From NCBI RefSeq assembly GCF_040675875.1, contig NZ_JBEGII010000001.1, forward strand, positions 2,666,001 through 2,730,000: DNA of 64,000 nucleotides, in the 5' to 3' direction. The translations under genes and the position numbers were made by a program. Under the pieces are notes generated by a model, which was not told the origin of the DNA, searched no databases, and saw only the letters and a program-made list of their open reading frames with translations. Of this stretch, positions 24,582-33,262 are shown in pieces (position 1 is the stretch's first letter; each line of letters starts with the position of its first letter). This stretch comes from Microbacterium sp. LWO12-1.2 (lineage in GTDB: Bacteria; Actinomycetota; Actinomycetes; Actinomycetales; Microbacteriaceae).

Positions 24582-25141
24582 GGAAGCACGTCCTGGTATG
24601 GCTTCTCACGGTCGCGCTCCTCGTCGTCGCGTGGGGCGTATCCAAGGTGACACTGCCGGACGACTCGACGATCGCGAACTTCCCCGTCGCGGCGACGCTC
24701 GGTGAGCAGGCCGCCACCCGCAACCTCGCCGCCACCGTCACCGACGTGCGGTTCGCTCATCGGGTGACGGATGCCAAGGGATGGAGTGCGGAGGGATCCT
24801 GGCTCGTCGTCGATCTCGAGGCCGCATCCGTCGTCACGCAGGAGCTGAGCACGCTCACCTTCGCACAACTGGTCATCGGCGACCGCACCTTCAGCGCCAC
24901 CGACCGGGGCACCACGTTCCTCGCGCAGCGACTGATCACGGGTGTCCCCCGCTCCGGGAGCCTCGCATTCGAATTGCCGGACGACGCCCTCACCGGCAGC
25001 GCCACGCTCCGCCTGGGCGTGCCGAGCGGAGCACCAGGGGCCGAGGTGCTGCTCGACGGCGTGATCGAGCTCCCCGTTCTGCTCGATGACCTGCCCGTCG
25101 ACGCCGAGGTGCTCTTGGATGAGAACGGCTGGGCCCGCTGA
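24578..25141 (+). CDS. single-span exported protein, unknown function
   Basis: This 187-residue protein has an N-terminal signal-anchor (MRKHVLVWLLTVALLVVAWG) and an external domain with a Thr/Asp/Val-rich beta pattern (NLAATVTDVRFAHRVTD, GSWLVVDLEAASVVTQE, LRLGVPSGAPGAEVLLDGVIEL). The design parallels the upstream gene: an anchor plus one Ig-like domain in which a modified strand reads VVDLEA where the first protein reads VVTVDVVN. The genes may be diverged duplicates acting as a complex. It overlaps its neighbours by 4 bp and 1 bp. Confidence 0.75.
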   Translation: MRKHVLVWLLTVALLVVAWGVSKVTLPDDSTIANFPVAATLGEQAATRNLAATVTDVRFAHRVTDAKGWSAEGSWLVVDLEAASVVTQELSTLTFAQLVIGDRTFSATDRGTTFLAQRLITGVPRSGSLAFELPDDALTGSATLRLGVPSGAPGAEVLLDGVIELPVLLDDLPVDAEVLLDENGWAR

Positions 25142-25731
25142 TGACGATTCCCGTGCCACCTGCACCGCCCACACCCCCGGCGCCCGCCGACGAGCCCGCG
25201 AAGCCTGCCTCCTGGTGGCGCAGCAACCGGCTGGCACTGGTCGCTCTCGCCGTGCTCGCCCCGGCGACCGTGCTGGGCGTCGGCTGGCACGAGTGGTACC
25301 AGTACTACGGGTACGGCGCGCGTCCGTTCATCCCCGTCACTGTCGCCGAAGACGAGTCCGCCGAGCTGGCCGGAGCCACCTGGGGTCCGGTGCGCGGCGG
25401 CGAGCTGGACGACATCACCGGCCTCGACGTGCCGGCCGGCGCCACGGTGATCGCGGTCGGCGTTCCGGTCGACCCCGAGGCGGAGGGCGTCGGCTGCATG
25501 AGTCCGGTGCTGGTCGATCAGCAGACGGGACGGGAGTGGCAGCCGGCGCGCACCGAGATCGGGTTGTCCTCGCATCCGGACGAACCGGAGATCTGCGTAT
25601 CGGGCACCGCGGCTCCCTACGAGCTGATCCTGCCGTTCGTCGTGCCGGATGACGTCGAGGGCCCGTTCTGGGTCGACATCGCCCCCTATAGGGCCGGCGG
25701 GTCCTTCGTGAGATTCTCGCTCGAGCGCTGA
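25141..25731 (+). CDS. single-span exported protein, unknown function
   Basis: This 196-residue protein opens with a proline-rich cytoplasmic stretch (PVPPAPPTPPAPADEP), then one helix at about residues 30-47 (LALVALAVLAPATVLGVG) and an external domain containing two cysteines (GVGCMSP, EICVSG) that could form a disulfide. Translation couples to the previous gene through TGATG. Its last 46 bp overlap the end of the convergent membrane-protein gene. Third member of the unknown operon; no family recognised. Confidence 0.75.
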   Translation: MTIPVPPAPPTPPAPADEPAKPASWWRSNRLALVALAVLAPATVLGVGWHEWYQYYGYGARPFIPVTVAEDESAELAGATWGPVRGGELDDITGLDVPAGATVIAVGVPVDPEAEGVGCMSPVLVDQQTGREWQPARTEIGLSSHPDEPEICVSGTAAPYELILPFVVPDDVEGPFWVDIAPYRAGGSFVRFSLER

Positions 25732-27086
25732 CCGCCGACGACATCCCTCGGCGGAGCTGAGACGACAGCCGCAGCGACGGCATCGACCGACGACGGCAGC
25801 AGGCCGGCAGCATCCGCCACGGCGCGCACCTCGGCCTCAGCGGGCGAGAGGCCGGCGTCGTCGGAACGCACCTGCTGCTTGCGGCGCAGCCGACCGAGGG
25901 TCGCGTCGTAGGCCCCACTGATCACGGCGATGCGCACCGGCTCCATCAGCAGCAGCGGCACGAGCGAGACGAGGGGCGTGGCGATGGCCCAGAAGAAGTA
26001 GTCCTGCGGGCCGATCCAGCGTGTGACGCCGAAGGCGAGGTACGACTCCGCCGCTTTCACGATCACGTAGAGCAGCGCATACGAGGCGACCAGCAGAGGG
26101 CCGGCGCGCCACATCAGCAGCAGTGCGCGTCCGATCGGGCGGAAGCGGGCGCCGAGCTCGTCGCCGAGGTCCTTCAACCGCCGCACCAGGGGGTTCGGGA
26201 TCACTGCTGCATGCTCACGGATGCGGGCGACCAGTTCGCTCTCCACCCGGAGCTTCTCGGCGACGATCGCCTGTCCGAACACGACTCCGGCGATGGTGAG
26301 CCAGGCGAGGGGTGCGATCAGCACGGGCCCGGCCTCCGAGAGCACCCATCCGATGCCGTCCCACAGCCAGCGCAGCGGCGCGATCGCGTCGAGGACCTGT
26401 TCGCGCACCGTCTCGAGGAACGCCATCGCGGCACGACTGTCGACCCACGCCTTGATCGTGTCGAAGATGTCGCCCAGCAGGAGCACCGAGAAGAAGACCC
26501 AGACGACCTCGAAGTAGACCGCGACCGGCGACAGCCAGGAGGCCAGTTTCGACGACCATTTCGACCACGCCCACCGGCCGGCGAACGCGAGCACGATGAT
26601 CGCGACGGTCCAGACGTTCAGAGGCAGGTTGAGCACCGTGTCCTGATCGCTGAGCGGAGGCTCTCCGTTGACACCGGCCACCTGGCTGAGGCTGCGCCGC
26701 ACGTCGAGTGCGCGCGACGAGTACGCCCGCACGTCCTCGCCCAGGAGCCCCTGCGCCCAGTAGACCGCGAAGAACGGGAGGATGCCGGTGAGCAGCGCCG
26801 AGAGGAACGTGCGCCGCCGATCGACGGCTGATTCCGGGAGCGGAGCCACCTCCTGCAGATTGCGGAGCCCGTCGCGCAGCACCAGGAACATCGCGACGAG
26901 GCTGACCAGTCGCGCGAGGATGGCGAGCGGGAGCACCAGGAACCCGAGTGTGGCAGAGGTCGCGCCGATGGTTCCGGCGACCTGGGTGATCGCGTAGTGC
27001 ACCAGCACACCGGCCAGGTACCACGCCATCAGCGCAGGCCAGTGCCGCCACAGCACTCGACCCGCGGTCGTCAGGATTGCCAGCAC
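25686..27086 (-). CDS. polytopic membrane protein, unknown function
   Basis: This 466-residue protein has roughly 8-9 predicted membrane helices, including an N-terminal block (WPALMAWYLAGVLVHYAITQV, LGFLVLPLAILARLVSLVAMFLVL) and a C-terminal block (PLLVASYALLYVIVKAAESYL, FFWAIATPLVSLVPLLLMEPVRIAVISG). It begins at GTG 27086, with TAACTT ending 6 nt before it. It converges with and overlaps by 46 bp the last of the three anchored proteins, and the pairing suggests they act together at the membrane. No transporter or enzyme motif is visible to me. Confidence 0.75.
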   Translation of the reverse strand: MLAILTTAGRVLWRHWPALMAWYLAGVLVHYAITQVAGTIGATSATLGFLVLPLAILARLVSLVAMFLVLRDGLRNLQEVAPLPESAVDRRRTFLSALLTGILPFFAVYWAQGLLGEDVRAYSSRALDVRRSLSQVAGVNGEPPLSDQDTVLNLPLNVWTVAIIVLAFAGRWAWSKWSSKLASWLSPVAVYFEVVWVFFSVLLLGDIFDTIKAWVDSRAAMAFLETVREQVLDAIAPLRWLWDGIGWVLSEAGPVLIAPLAWLTIAGVVFGQAIVAEKLRVESELVARIREHAAVIPNPLVRRLKDLGDELGARFRPIGRALLLMWRAGPLLVASYALLYVIVKAAESYLAFGVTRWIGPQDYFFWAIATPLVSLVPLLLMEPVRIAVISGAYDATLGRLRRKQQVRSDDAGLSPAEAEVRAVADAAGLLPSSVDAVAAAVVSAPPRDVVGGQRSSENLTKDPPAL

Positions 27087-27122
27087 TCGCCTAAGTTATC
27101 GCGCCGGATGACTTCGTGCGGA

Positions 27123-27710
27123 TCAGTTCCAGACGCTCGGCGCCGCGCTGCGCGTCGGCGGGAGGGCGGATGCCGCCGCCCAGTCGTGGATCCACTCGTC
27201 GATCTCCGGCAGCCCCTCCGGCTTGCCGAGCGCGCCGAACAGCTCGTCGTGCGACACCGTGCCGCCGGTGCGGCGCAGCATCCGCGCCCGCACGATGACC
27301 TTGGCGTAGACCTCGCCGTCCACGACGGCTCGGTGCTCCAGGAACAGCGCCTTCTCGTCATGACCGACGAATCGCGACTGCACGTCGAAGCGCTGCCACA
27401 GCTCGAGAGATTTGCGGAAGGTGACGGTCTCACTGGAGACGACCGCGTACCATCCCCGCTCGTTCATCGCGTCGAACAGGCCGGTGCGGATCAGCAGGTC
27501 CCAGCGCCCGAGGTCGAACAGCGAGAGATAGCGGCCGTTGTTCATGTGGCGCAGGATGTCGATGTCGGTCGGGAGGGTCGTCAGACGGATGCTGCCGACG
27601 GCGTTCGGATCGAGGGTCTTGCCCCGTCGTACGCGGCGCCGAGCGCCGAGGATCACCAGGAGAGTGCGCCAGATCACGTTCACGAGGATCGATCGTAGCC
27701 AGAAGCGCAT
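27123..27710 (-). CDS. thioesterase-like hotdog-fold protein
   Basis: This 195-residue protein has the 4HBT_2/acyl-CoA thioesterase pattern: IRLTTLPTDIDILRHMNNGRYLSLFDLGRWDLL near residue 45, with the D-x-x-x-HMNN(G)RY core typical of acyl-ACP/CoA thioesterases, then SLELWQRFDVQSRFVGHDEKALFLEHRAVVDGEVYAKVIVRARML. A short N-terminal hydrophobic stretch (WLRSILVNVIWRTLLVILG) may bind the membrane, as in THEM6-like proteins. I take the ATG at 27710; 13 more residues are possible from 27749. Substrate unknown. Confidence 0.8.
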   Translation of the reverse strand: MRFWLRSILVNVIWRTLLVILGARRRVRRGKTLDPNAVGSIRLTTLPTDIDILRHMNNGRYLSLFDLGRWDLLIRTGLFDAMNERGWYAVVSSETVTFRKSLELWQRFDVQSRFVGHDEKALFLEHRAVVDGEVYAKVIVRARMLRRTGGTVSHDELFGALGKPEGLPEIDEWIHDWAAASALPPTRSAAPSVWN

Positions 27711-27813
27711 GGTTCGCGAGTACCGTTGTCGGAAACCTCCAGCACGCACAAGAGCGGGTCATACGGCATCCGCTCGATTTCCTGATCGCGGAAGCCACGC
27801 GTAGAGTCGCCGC

Positions 27814-28320
27814 ATGAGCGCCGAAGCCCAGTCTGAAGTCATCGTCCGCCCGGTCCGTGATGTGGATGCGGAAGCCCTTGGTCGCGTGCACGCCCAGTGC
27901 TGGCACGAGACCTACGACCACCTGATCAGCAAGGCCGCGCTCGAGAAGGTGTCCCCCCGCCGCATGGCGGAGTTGTGGACGCACTGGGCTTCTCAGGGCC
28001 CGGACTTCAAGATGAACGCCGCGCTCGTCGACGGCGAGATCGTCGGCTTCGCCGGCTCCGGTCCCGCCCGCGACAAGGATGCTCCCGCGCTCCGCGAGCT
28101 GTACTTCATCTACCTGCTCGACGCCTGGCACTCCACGGGTATCGGCCAGAAGCTGTTCGACGCCACGGTCGAGAAGGACGAGCCGCTGTACCTGTGGGTC
28201 GCCGAGGACAACCCCCGCGCGCACCGCTTCTACACGCGCAACGGCTTCACCCTCGACGGTGCGCAGCACACCGAGCCGTTCCTGGGCGAGACGCTGACCG
28301 AGGTGCGCTTCACCCGCTGA
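27814..28320 (+). CDS. GNAT-family N-acetyltransferase
   Basis: This 168-residue acetyltransferase has GNAT motif A with the acetyl-CoA loop in ELYFIYLLDAWHSTGIGQKLFDATV (about residues 93-117, Q/RxxGxG/A variant STGIGQ), and motif B in YLWVAEDNPRAHRFYTRNGFTLDG. An acyl acceptor cannot be inferred. TAGAGT (27802-27807) ends 6 nt before the ATG, consistent with a leaderless transcript. It converges with the cytochrome b gene across a large palindrome. Confidence 0.9.
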   Translation: MSAEAQSEVIVRPVRDVDAEALGRVHAQCWHETYDHLISKAALEKVSPRRMAELWTHWASQGPDFKMNAALVDGEIVGFAGSGPARDKDAPALRELYFIYLLDAWHSTGIGQKLFDATVEKDEPLYLWVAEDNPRAHRFYTRNGFTLDGAQHTEPFLGETLTEVRFTR

Positions 28321-28343
28321 CCCGCTTCGCGGGGTCCGTGTCA

Positions 28344-28422
28344 CCGAGACCCACCCGTAACGCCGAGACCCACCACCGCAGACGTCTGCGGTGGTGGGTC
28401 TCGGCGTTGGTAGTGGGTCTCG
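28344..28422. terminator. 50-bp perfect palindrome between convergent genes
   Basis: 28359-28383 and 28384-28408 are perfect reverse complements, a 25-bp stem with no unpaired loop bases. Outer, degenerate copies of the unit CCGAGACCCAC at 28344 and of its complement near 28411 make four copies in all. The site lies between the GNAT stop (28320) and the cytochrome b stop (28445) and can end transcription from both sides. It has no U-tract. Confidence 0.75.
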
Positions 28423-28444
28423 GCGCGTGGCTGACGCGCAGGGC

Positions 28445-30244
28445 TCAGCGGCCGGAGACGGTGCCCATGGTCTTGGCGATCGGCGCGAGCACGAGTGGCC
28501 GCGCGGCGAACCATGCACCGGCGATCACCACAAGGGATGCCACGAACACCCAGAACCCGGTCCACGTGACGGCATCCTGCGAGGCGTACATGTGGTTGAG
28601 GTTGCGCAGGAACCCGGTCAGCATCACCAGCGCCACGTGGGCGATGATGAACGCCACGAAGTACAGCATCACCGGGAAGTGCAGGGCGCGAGCCCACTCC
28701 ACCGGGTACGCCTTCGACAAGCGCTCGGCCTTCTTGGGCCACATGCCCGACATGCGGAAACCGGTGACCGCCGCGAGCGGGGCGGCCACGAACACGGTCG
28801 TGAAGTACGCGAGCTGCTGCAGGCTGTTGTAGTTGTTCCAGCCGTTCTCATGCGGCCAGTCGAACGACACGTACTGCAGCGCCGCCGACAGCGCGTTCGG
28901 GAAGACCTCCCAGCTGGTCGGCACGATGCGCACCCAGTGCCCGGTGACGATCAGCAGCACCACGAAGATCACTCCGTTGACGAGCCACAGGATGTCGAGC
29001 GCCTGGTGGAACCACAGCGTCAGGCTGATCTTGCCCTTGGGGTTGTTCCGCGGCGACCAGAAGACGGTCGGCCGCTTCTCACTGCGCACCCGCAGACCGG
29101 AGCGGATGATCAACACCATCAGGAACACGTTGAAGAAGTGCTGCCAGCCGACCCACGGAGCGAACCCGGGAGCCACTGCGATCGCCGGCTCGTACTCGCC
29201 GGGGAAGGCCGCGAGGAAGTCCTGCATGAACGGGAAGCTCAGCAGCGTGCGCACGAACGCGATCGCGGCCCCGGCGAGCACGCCGAGAGCGGCGGCCCCC
29301 ATGAGCACGGCGATCGCCTGCGGCCACGTCGGACGACGACGAGCGGATGCCGGTGCCTGCGCCGGCACGACAGGGAGATGCCGCGGAGCACTGCCGTTCC
29401 ACACGGTGCGCGCGCCGCGCAACGGGGTGTCGATGTCGGCAGCGAGCACGCTCGTGCGGGCTGCGGGGACGGTCGCGATCTCGGTCGAAGGGCCGTCGAC
29501 CACAGGCTGGGTCCCTGAGACGGTCTCCCCCTGGGTCTCTGACCTTGTCTCCCCCTGGGTCCCTGAGCCTGTCTCCCCCTGGGTCCCTGAGCCTGTCTCC
29601 CCCTGGGTCCCTGAGCCTGTCTCCCCCTGGGTCCCTGAGACTGTCGAAGGGCCGTCCACGGATGCGGACACGGCGGGCAGCGTTCCGGCTGGAGGCCACG
29701 GGTCGCCGCCCACCACACGAGGGAGCCCGCGGCGCACCGCGAAAGCACCGGCAGCAGCCGGCGGCATCGCCGATGCGGCTGCAGACCGCTCGGGTTCGGC
29801 CTGAGCGACCACCGCGTCGGGGGCTGCGTCCGAAACCGTCGCTGATGTCGAGGTCGAACCTGCAGTCGAGGCGGACGCAGCGGCCGCCGCAACGGGCACG
29901 GCTTTCGCCGTGGCTCCGGCGGGTGGCCACGCGTCACCTCCGGGAACCCGCGGGAGGCCTCGGCGGATGTGCGCGCTGACGTGCGGGGATGCGGACGCTT
30001 CGACAGGCTCAGCGACCCACTCAGACTCAGCGACCCGCTCAGGCTCGGCAGCCGACACAGACTCAACGGCCACCCCGGGCTCGGCGGCCGACACGGGCTC
30101 GGCGACAGAGACCTGGGTCCCTGAGCTTGTCGAAGGGCCCGCGACCGCGACATCGGCGGCCGCGTCCTCGACCTCCACGGCAGGGGGCCACGGATCCCCG
30201 CCCGCCACGCGCGGTAGCCCGCGCCTCAGCATCCGCGACGCCAT
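28445..30244 (-). CDS. cytochrome b (diheme b561-like) with repeat-rich N-terminal region
   Basis: This 599-residue protein has a soluble, low-complexity N-terminal half and a membrane C-terminal half. The first 290 residues hold three near-identical motifs RRGLPRVxGGDxWPPA (about residues 7, 92 and 169), Ala/Glu/Ser-rich spacers, and six 8-residue [12 protein letters not shown] repeats at about 199-246. The rest has about five helices and four in-membrane His candidates ([33 protein letters not shown]), matching cytochrome b/b6 proteins of the hydrogenase/formate-dehydrogenase gamma type. It starts 2 bp after etfA, so it very likely passes electrons from ETF to the quinone pool; that role is inferred. 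Confidence 0.82.
   Translation of the reverse strand: MASRMLRRGLPRVAGGDPWPPAVEVEDAAADVAVAGPSTSSGTQVSVAEPVSAAEPGVAVESVSAAEPERVAESEWVAEPVEASASPHVSAHIRRGLPRVPGGDAWPPAGATAKAVPVAAAAASASTAGSTSTSATVSDAAPDAVVAQAEPERSAAASAMPPAAAGAFAVRRGLPRVVGGDPWPPAGTLPAVSASVDGPSTVSGTQGETGSGTQGETGSGTQGETGSGTQGETRSETQGETVSGTQPVVDGPSTEIATVPAARTSVLAADIDTPLRGARTVWNGSAPRHLPVVPAQAPASARRRPTWPQAIAVLMGAAALGVLAGAAIAFVRTLLSFPFMQDFLAAFPGEYEPAIAVAPGFAPWVGWQHFFNVFLMVLIIRSGLRVRSEKRPTVFWSPRNNPKGKISLTLWFHQALDILWLVNGVIFVVLLIVTGHWVRIVPTSWEVFPNALSAALQYVSFDWPHENGWNNYNSLQQLAYFTTVFVAAPLAAVTGFRMSGMWPKKAERLSKAYPVEWARALHFPVMLYFVAFIIAHVALVMLTGFLRNLNHMYASQDAVTWTGFWVFVASLVVIAGAWFAARPLVLAPIAKTMGTVSGR
29507..29655. repeat. six tandem 24-bp repeats inside the cytochrome b gene
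   Basis: Units start at 29507, 29531, 29555, 29579, 29603 and 29627; three of them (29555-29626) are identical. The common unit reads CTGGGTCCCTGAGCCTGTCT plus four C. The last unit ends in GTCGAAGG, joining the core of the dispersed repeat. On the coding strand each unit adds SGTQGETG. Single copies flank at about 29998-30018 (inverted) and 30112-30138. Confidence 0.92.
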
Positions 30245-30246
30245 GT

Positions 30247-31218
30247 CTACTTCTTCCGCGCCTCGAGGGCGGCGATCACCTGGGGCACGACCGTGAACAG
30301 GTCACCGACGATGCCGAAGTCGGCCACGTCGAAGATCGGCGCCTCGCCGTCCTTGTTGATCGCGACGATGGTCTTGGAGGTCTGCATGCCCGCGCGGTGC
30401 TGGATCGCGCCGGAGATGCCGAGGGCGACATACAGCTGCGGCGACACCGAGACGCCGGTCTGCCCGACCTGGTGCGACTGGGGGATGTAGCCCGCATCGA
30501 CCGCGGCACGGGAGGCTCCGACCGCGGCGCCGAGCGCATCGGCGAGTTCCTCGACCAGCACGAACTTCTCCTTCGAGGCGAGGCCGCGACCGCCCGAGAC
30601 GACCCGGGTCGCTCCGCGCAGCTCTGGTCGCGAGGAGGCGACCTCGACCGCTTCGACCGCACCGGCCGTGGCGGCGACGGCTCCGGACGGGGTGACCTCG
30701 ATCGCCTCGACGGTCGGAGAGTCGACGGCATCCGCCCTGGCATCCACCGCACCCTGGCGCACCGTGATCACGGGCACACCGAAGGTCGGCGCGGAGTCCA
30801 CGAGGTAGGCGCCGCCGTACACCGAGTGGTGGGCGACGATGCCCTCGTCGTCGCGCGAGAGTCCGATCGCGTCGACCGAGAGCGCGTTCTTCGTGCGCAC
30901 GGCGAAGCGTCCGGCGACGTCGCGACCGGAGATCGAGTTCGAGATCAGCACGGCATCCGGTCCGACGCGGTCGAACGCCGCCTGCAGGGCATCGACGATC
31001 GGCACGGTCAGCGCCGTCTCATCACCCTCGGCGGTGAGCACCAGTGCAGCGCCCGCGGCCGCGGCCTGATCCACAGCGGCCTGCGTGCCGCCGACGATGA
31101 GCGCGACCGGGGAGCCGACCGTGGAGGCGGCACCGATCAGCGCAACCGTGCTGCTCGCGGCATTCCCAGCGGGGTCGACATCGACCAGCACCAGGATCGG
31201 GTTCTCGGGAGTCGTCAT
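30247..31218 (-). CDS. etfA: electron transfer flavoprotein alpha subunit
   Basis: This 323-residue ETF alpha subunit takes electrons from acyl-CoA and other dehydrogenases. The C-terminal FAD-binding domain has the family signature: [58 protein letters not shown] and [16 protein letters not shown] use the ATG at 31218 (MTTPENP), one nucleotide after the etfB stop. The downstream gene is a membrane cytochrome b rather than the usual ETF-quinone oxidoreductase, which suggests that cytochrome b is the electron acceptor. Confidence 0.95.
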   Translation of the reverse strand: MTTPENPILVLVDVDPAGNAASSTVALIGAASTVGSPVALIVGGTQAAVDQAAAAGAALVLTAEGDETALTVPIVDALQAAFDRVGPDAVLISNSISGRDVAGRFAVRTKNALSVDAIGLSRDDEGIVAHHSVYGGAYLVDSAPTFGVPVITVRQGAVDARADAVDSPTVEAIEVTPSGAVAATAGAVEAVEVASSRPELRGATRVVSGGRGLASKEKFVLVEELADALGAAVGASRAAVDAGYIPQSHQVGQTGVSVSPQLYVALGISGAIQHRAGMQTSKTIVAINKDGEAPIFDVADFGIVGDLFTVVPQVIAALEARKK

Positions 31219-31219
31219 C

Positions 31220-31996
31220 TCACACCAGCCTGTTCTGCACGAGGTACTCGACCAGCTTCGTGCCGGCGTCGCCCTCATCGGTGATCTTCACGCCCGCGGC
31301 GCGCGGGGGCTTCTCCGCCACCGCGGTCATGATCGTGCGGGGGGCGGCCGCCGGGTCGGCGGAGACACCGAGGTCGGCGAGCGACAGCACCTCCAGCGGC
31401 TTCTTCTTCGCCGCCATGATGCCCTTGAAGTTGGGGAAGCGCGCGTCGGGGAGCGCCTCGGTGATCGAGATCACTGCGGGCAGCGCCGCAGAGACCTGCT
31501 GGGCGCCGGCATCGGCGGCACGGCTGCCGGAGACGGCATCCGCGGCGATCTCGACGGAGGAGAGCGCCGTAGCCTGCGCGTATCCGAGGTGCTCGGCGAG
31601 CATCGCCGGCAGCACGCCGCCCGAGCCGTCCGTCGACAGGTTGCCGGTGATCACGAGGTCGGGTTCGGCGCGGCGGATGGCGGCCGCCAGCACCTCGGCC
31701 GTGAGACCGAGATCGGCACCGGCGAGTTCAGGATCGGCGATGTGCACGGCGGATGCCGCACCGATCGCGAGCGCCCGACGGATCGACGCGGTCGACGTCT
31801 CCGGAGCCATCGAGAGCGCCACCACCTCGACGCCCTCGTTCTTATCGGCATGACTCAGCGCGACCTCGAGCGCCCGCTCCGTGATCTCGTCGAGCACCAC
31901 GTCTCCGGCCGCCCGATCGGCGAGCCCGGTCTCGAGATTCAGCTTGCGATCGCCATAGGTGTCCGGCACCTCTTTGACCAGGACGAAGATCTTCAT
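31220..31996 (-). CDS. etfB: electron transfer flavoprotein beta subunit
   Basis: This 258-residue ETF beta subunit has KIFVLVKEVPDTYGDRKL at the N-terminus, an AMP-binding region (DLVITGNLSTDGSGGVLPAMLAEHLG), and the PRFPNFKGIMAAKKKPLE recognition-loop segment that docks dehydrogenases. It is first in the etfB-etfA-cytochrome b operon. GAGGAG is 7-9 nt before the ATG, and TAGAAT about 25 nt upstream may be the -10 box. It serves fatty and branched-chain acyl-CoA oxidation such as the valine genes at 33-38 kb. Confidence 0.95.
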   Translation of the reverse strand: MKIFVLVKEVPDTYGDRKLNLETGLADRAAGDVVLDEITERALEVALSHADKNEGVEVVALSMAPETSTASIRRALAIGAASAVHIADPELAGADLGLTAEVLAAAIRRAEPDLVITGNLSTDGSGGVLPAMLAEHLGYAQATALSSVEIAADAVSGSRAADAGAQQVSAALPAVISITEALPDARFPNFKGIMAAKKKPLEVLSLADLGVSADPAAAPRTIMTAVAEKPPRAAGVKITDEGDAGTKLVEYLVQNRLV

Positions 31997-32136
31997 CGAT
32001 TGCTCCTCACGACTGCTCTGATTCTAGTCCTGCGACACTGAGTGCCACCTCTACTGCGACGCAGACCCACGCTTCGGCTGATCCGCTTCCGTCGCGCCGC
32101 GGCCATGGTTGCCGCACCCGCCGGTAGCGTAGGGGC

Positions 32137-32673
32137 GTGGTCCGATCCCGCCCGCTGCCCGTTGATCCGCTCGCCGAGGCGAAGCGGCAGTGGATCGCGC
32201 ACGGATGGTCGGATGCCGCCGACGGCATGGCCGTCGTCACCTCGGTCATGCGCGCACAGCAGCTGCTGTTGGCCCGGGTCGATTCCGCCCTCAAGCCGTT
32301 CGCGCTCAGCTTCGCCCGCTACGAGGTGCTGCGACTGCTGGCGTTCAGCCGCGCCGGGCGCCTGCCGTTGTCGAGCGTGGTCGCTCGCCTCCAGGTGCAC
32401 GCGACCACGGTGACCAGCACGGCCGACCGTCTGGTGCGCGACGGACTGATCGTGCGCGAACCGCATCCGCACGACGGCCGGGCCGCCCTGCTCGCACTGA
32501 CGGATGACGGGCGCGCTCTGGTCGAGCGCGCGACCGCAGCACTCAACGCCGACGTGTTCGCCGACCCGGGCATCAGCTCTACCGACGCCGCCGAGCTCGT
32601 CGCGATCGTGGCGCGGCTGCGCAAGGACGCCGGCGACTTCACCGAGCCGCGCCCCCTCCCCGAACCCCTCTGA
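32137..32673 (+). CDS. MarR-family transcriptional regulator
   Basis: This 178-residue winged-helix protein has a MarR core at about residues 35-150: ALSFARYEVLRLLAFSR, the recognition region LSSVVARLQVHATTVTSTADRLVRDGLIVREP and the wing HPHDGRAALLALTDDGRAL. It starts with GTG at 32137; TAGCGT (32125-32130) ends 6 nt earlier and there is no ribosome binding site. It is divergent from etfB, so it may regulate the ETF operon, though no palindrome stands out in the 140-bp gap. Confidence 0.88.
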   Translation: MVRSRPLPVDPLAEAKRQWIAHGWSDAADGMAVVTSVMRAQQLLLARVDSALKPFALSFARYEVLRLLAFSRAGRLPLSSVVARLQVHATTVTSTADRLVRDGLIVREPHPHDGRAALLALTDDGRALVERATAALNADVFADPGISSTDAAELVAIVARLRKDAGDFTEPRPLPEPL

Positions 32674-32724
32674 CATGGCGCGGTTCGCTCGCGTCCTGTT
32701 CGGGCCCGGGCGTACCCTGTCGCC

Positions 32725-33168
32725 ATGAGCGAACTGCGCCTGCACACCGTCCTCACCGGCCGTGGTCCTGCCGCGGCGATCCTGCTCAGCGATGAGCAGG
32801 TCGCGTCCCTCGGCGGAGGCAAGACCTTCCCGGTGGTCGTCACGATCGCAGGCCGTACCGCTCGGCTGCGACTGGCGCGCATGGGCGGCGAGAACATGAT
32901 CGGCTTCAACAAGGCCGTCCGTGCCGACCTGGGACTCGAGATCGGGCAGGAGATCGACGCCGTGATCCGGGTGGATGCCGCCGAGCGCACCGTCGAGGTG
33001 CCGGCTGCTCTGGCCGAGACCCTCGACACCGACCCCGCGCTCCGTGCCGCCTTCGACGCGCTGAGCTACTCGGCACGCAAGGAGCACGCCCGCACCGTCG
33101 CCGAGGCCAAGCAGCACGAGACGCGCGACCGGCGCATCGCCAAGATCGTCGAGTCGCTGCGCAGCTGA
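32725..33168 (+). CDS. DUF1905/YdeI-like protein
   Basis: This 147-residue protein joins a DUF1905 beta-barrel (residues about 1-80, LHTVLTGRGPAAAILLS, GKTFPVVVTIAGRTARLRLARMGGENMIGFNKAVRADLGLE) to a helical YdeI/OmdA-like tail with LSYSARKEHARTVAEAKQHETRDRRIAKIVESL. Such proteins are common in soil actinobacteria; biochemical function is unknown. TACCCT (32713-32718) ends 6 nt before the ATG, the leaderless pattern of this window. Confidence 0.85.
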   Translation: MSELRLHTVLTGRGPAAAILLSDEQVASLGGGKTFPVVVTIAGRTARLRLARMGGENMIGFNKAVRADLGLEIGQEIDAVIRVDAAERTVEVPAALAETLDTDPALRAAFDALSYSARKEHARTVAEAKQHETRDRRIAKIVESLRS

Positions 33169-33169
33169 G

Positions 33170-33257
33170 CGTTCACAACTCCTCAAGATCGCGGCTGACC
33201 CGGGGATGTGCCCCACCGGACGCCGTGATCCGCGCATTTCTTGAGGAGTTGTGAACG
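33170..33257. terminator. 19-bp-stem hairpin between convergent genes
   Basis: CGTTCACAACTCCTCAAGA (33170-33188) and its exact complement (33239-33257) flank a 50-nt loop. The element starts one base after the DUF1905 stop and ends 6 bp before the enoyl-CoA hydratase stop, so it is well placed to terminate both. A diverged relative lies at 56942-57052. Confidence 0.7.
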
Positions 33258-33262
33258 ACACG

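Noticed and set aside
29507..29655. Regular 24-bp repeats considered as a CRISPR array
   Set aside because: The units are directly adjacent with no unique spacers, are in frame within a gene and have no cas genes nearby.
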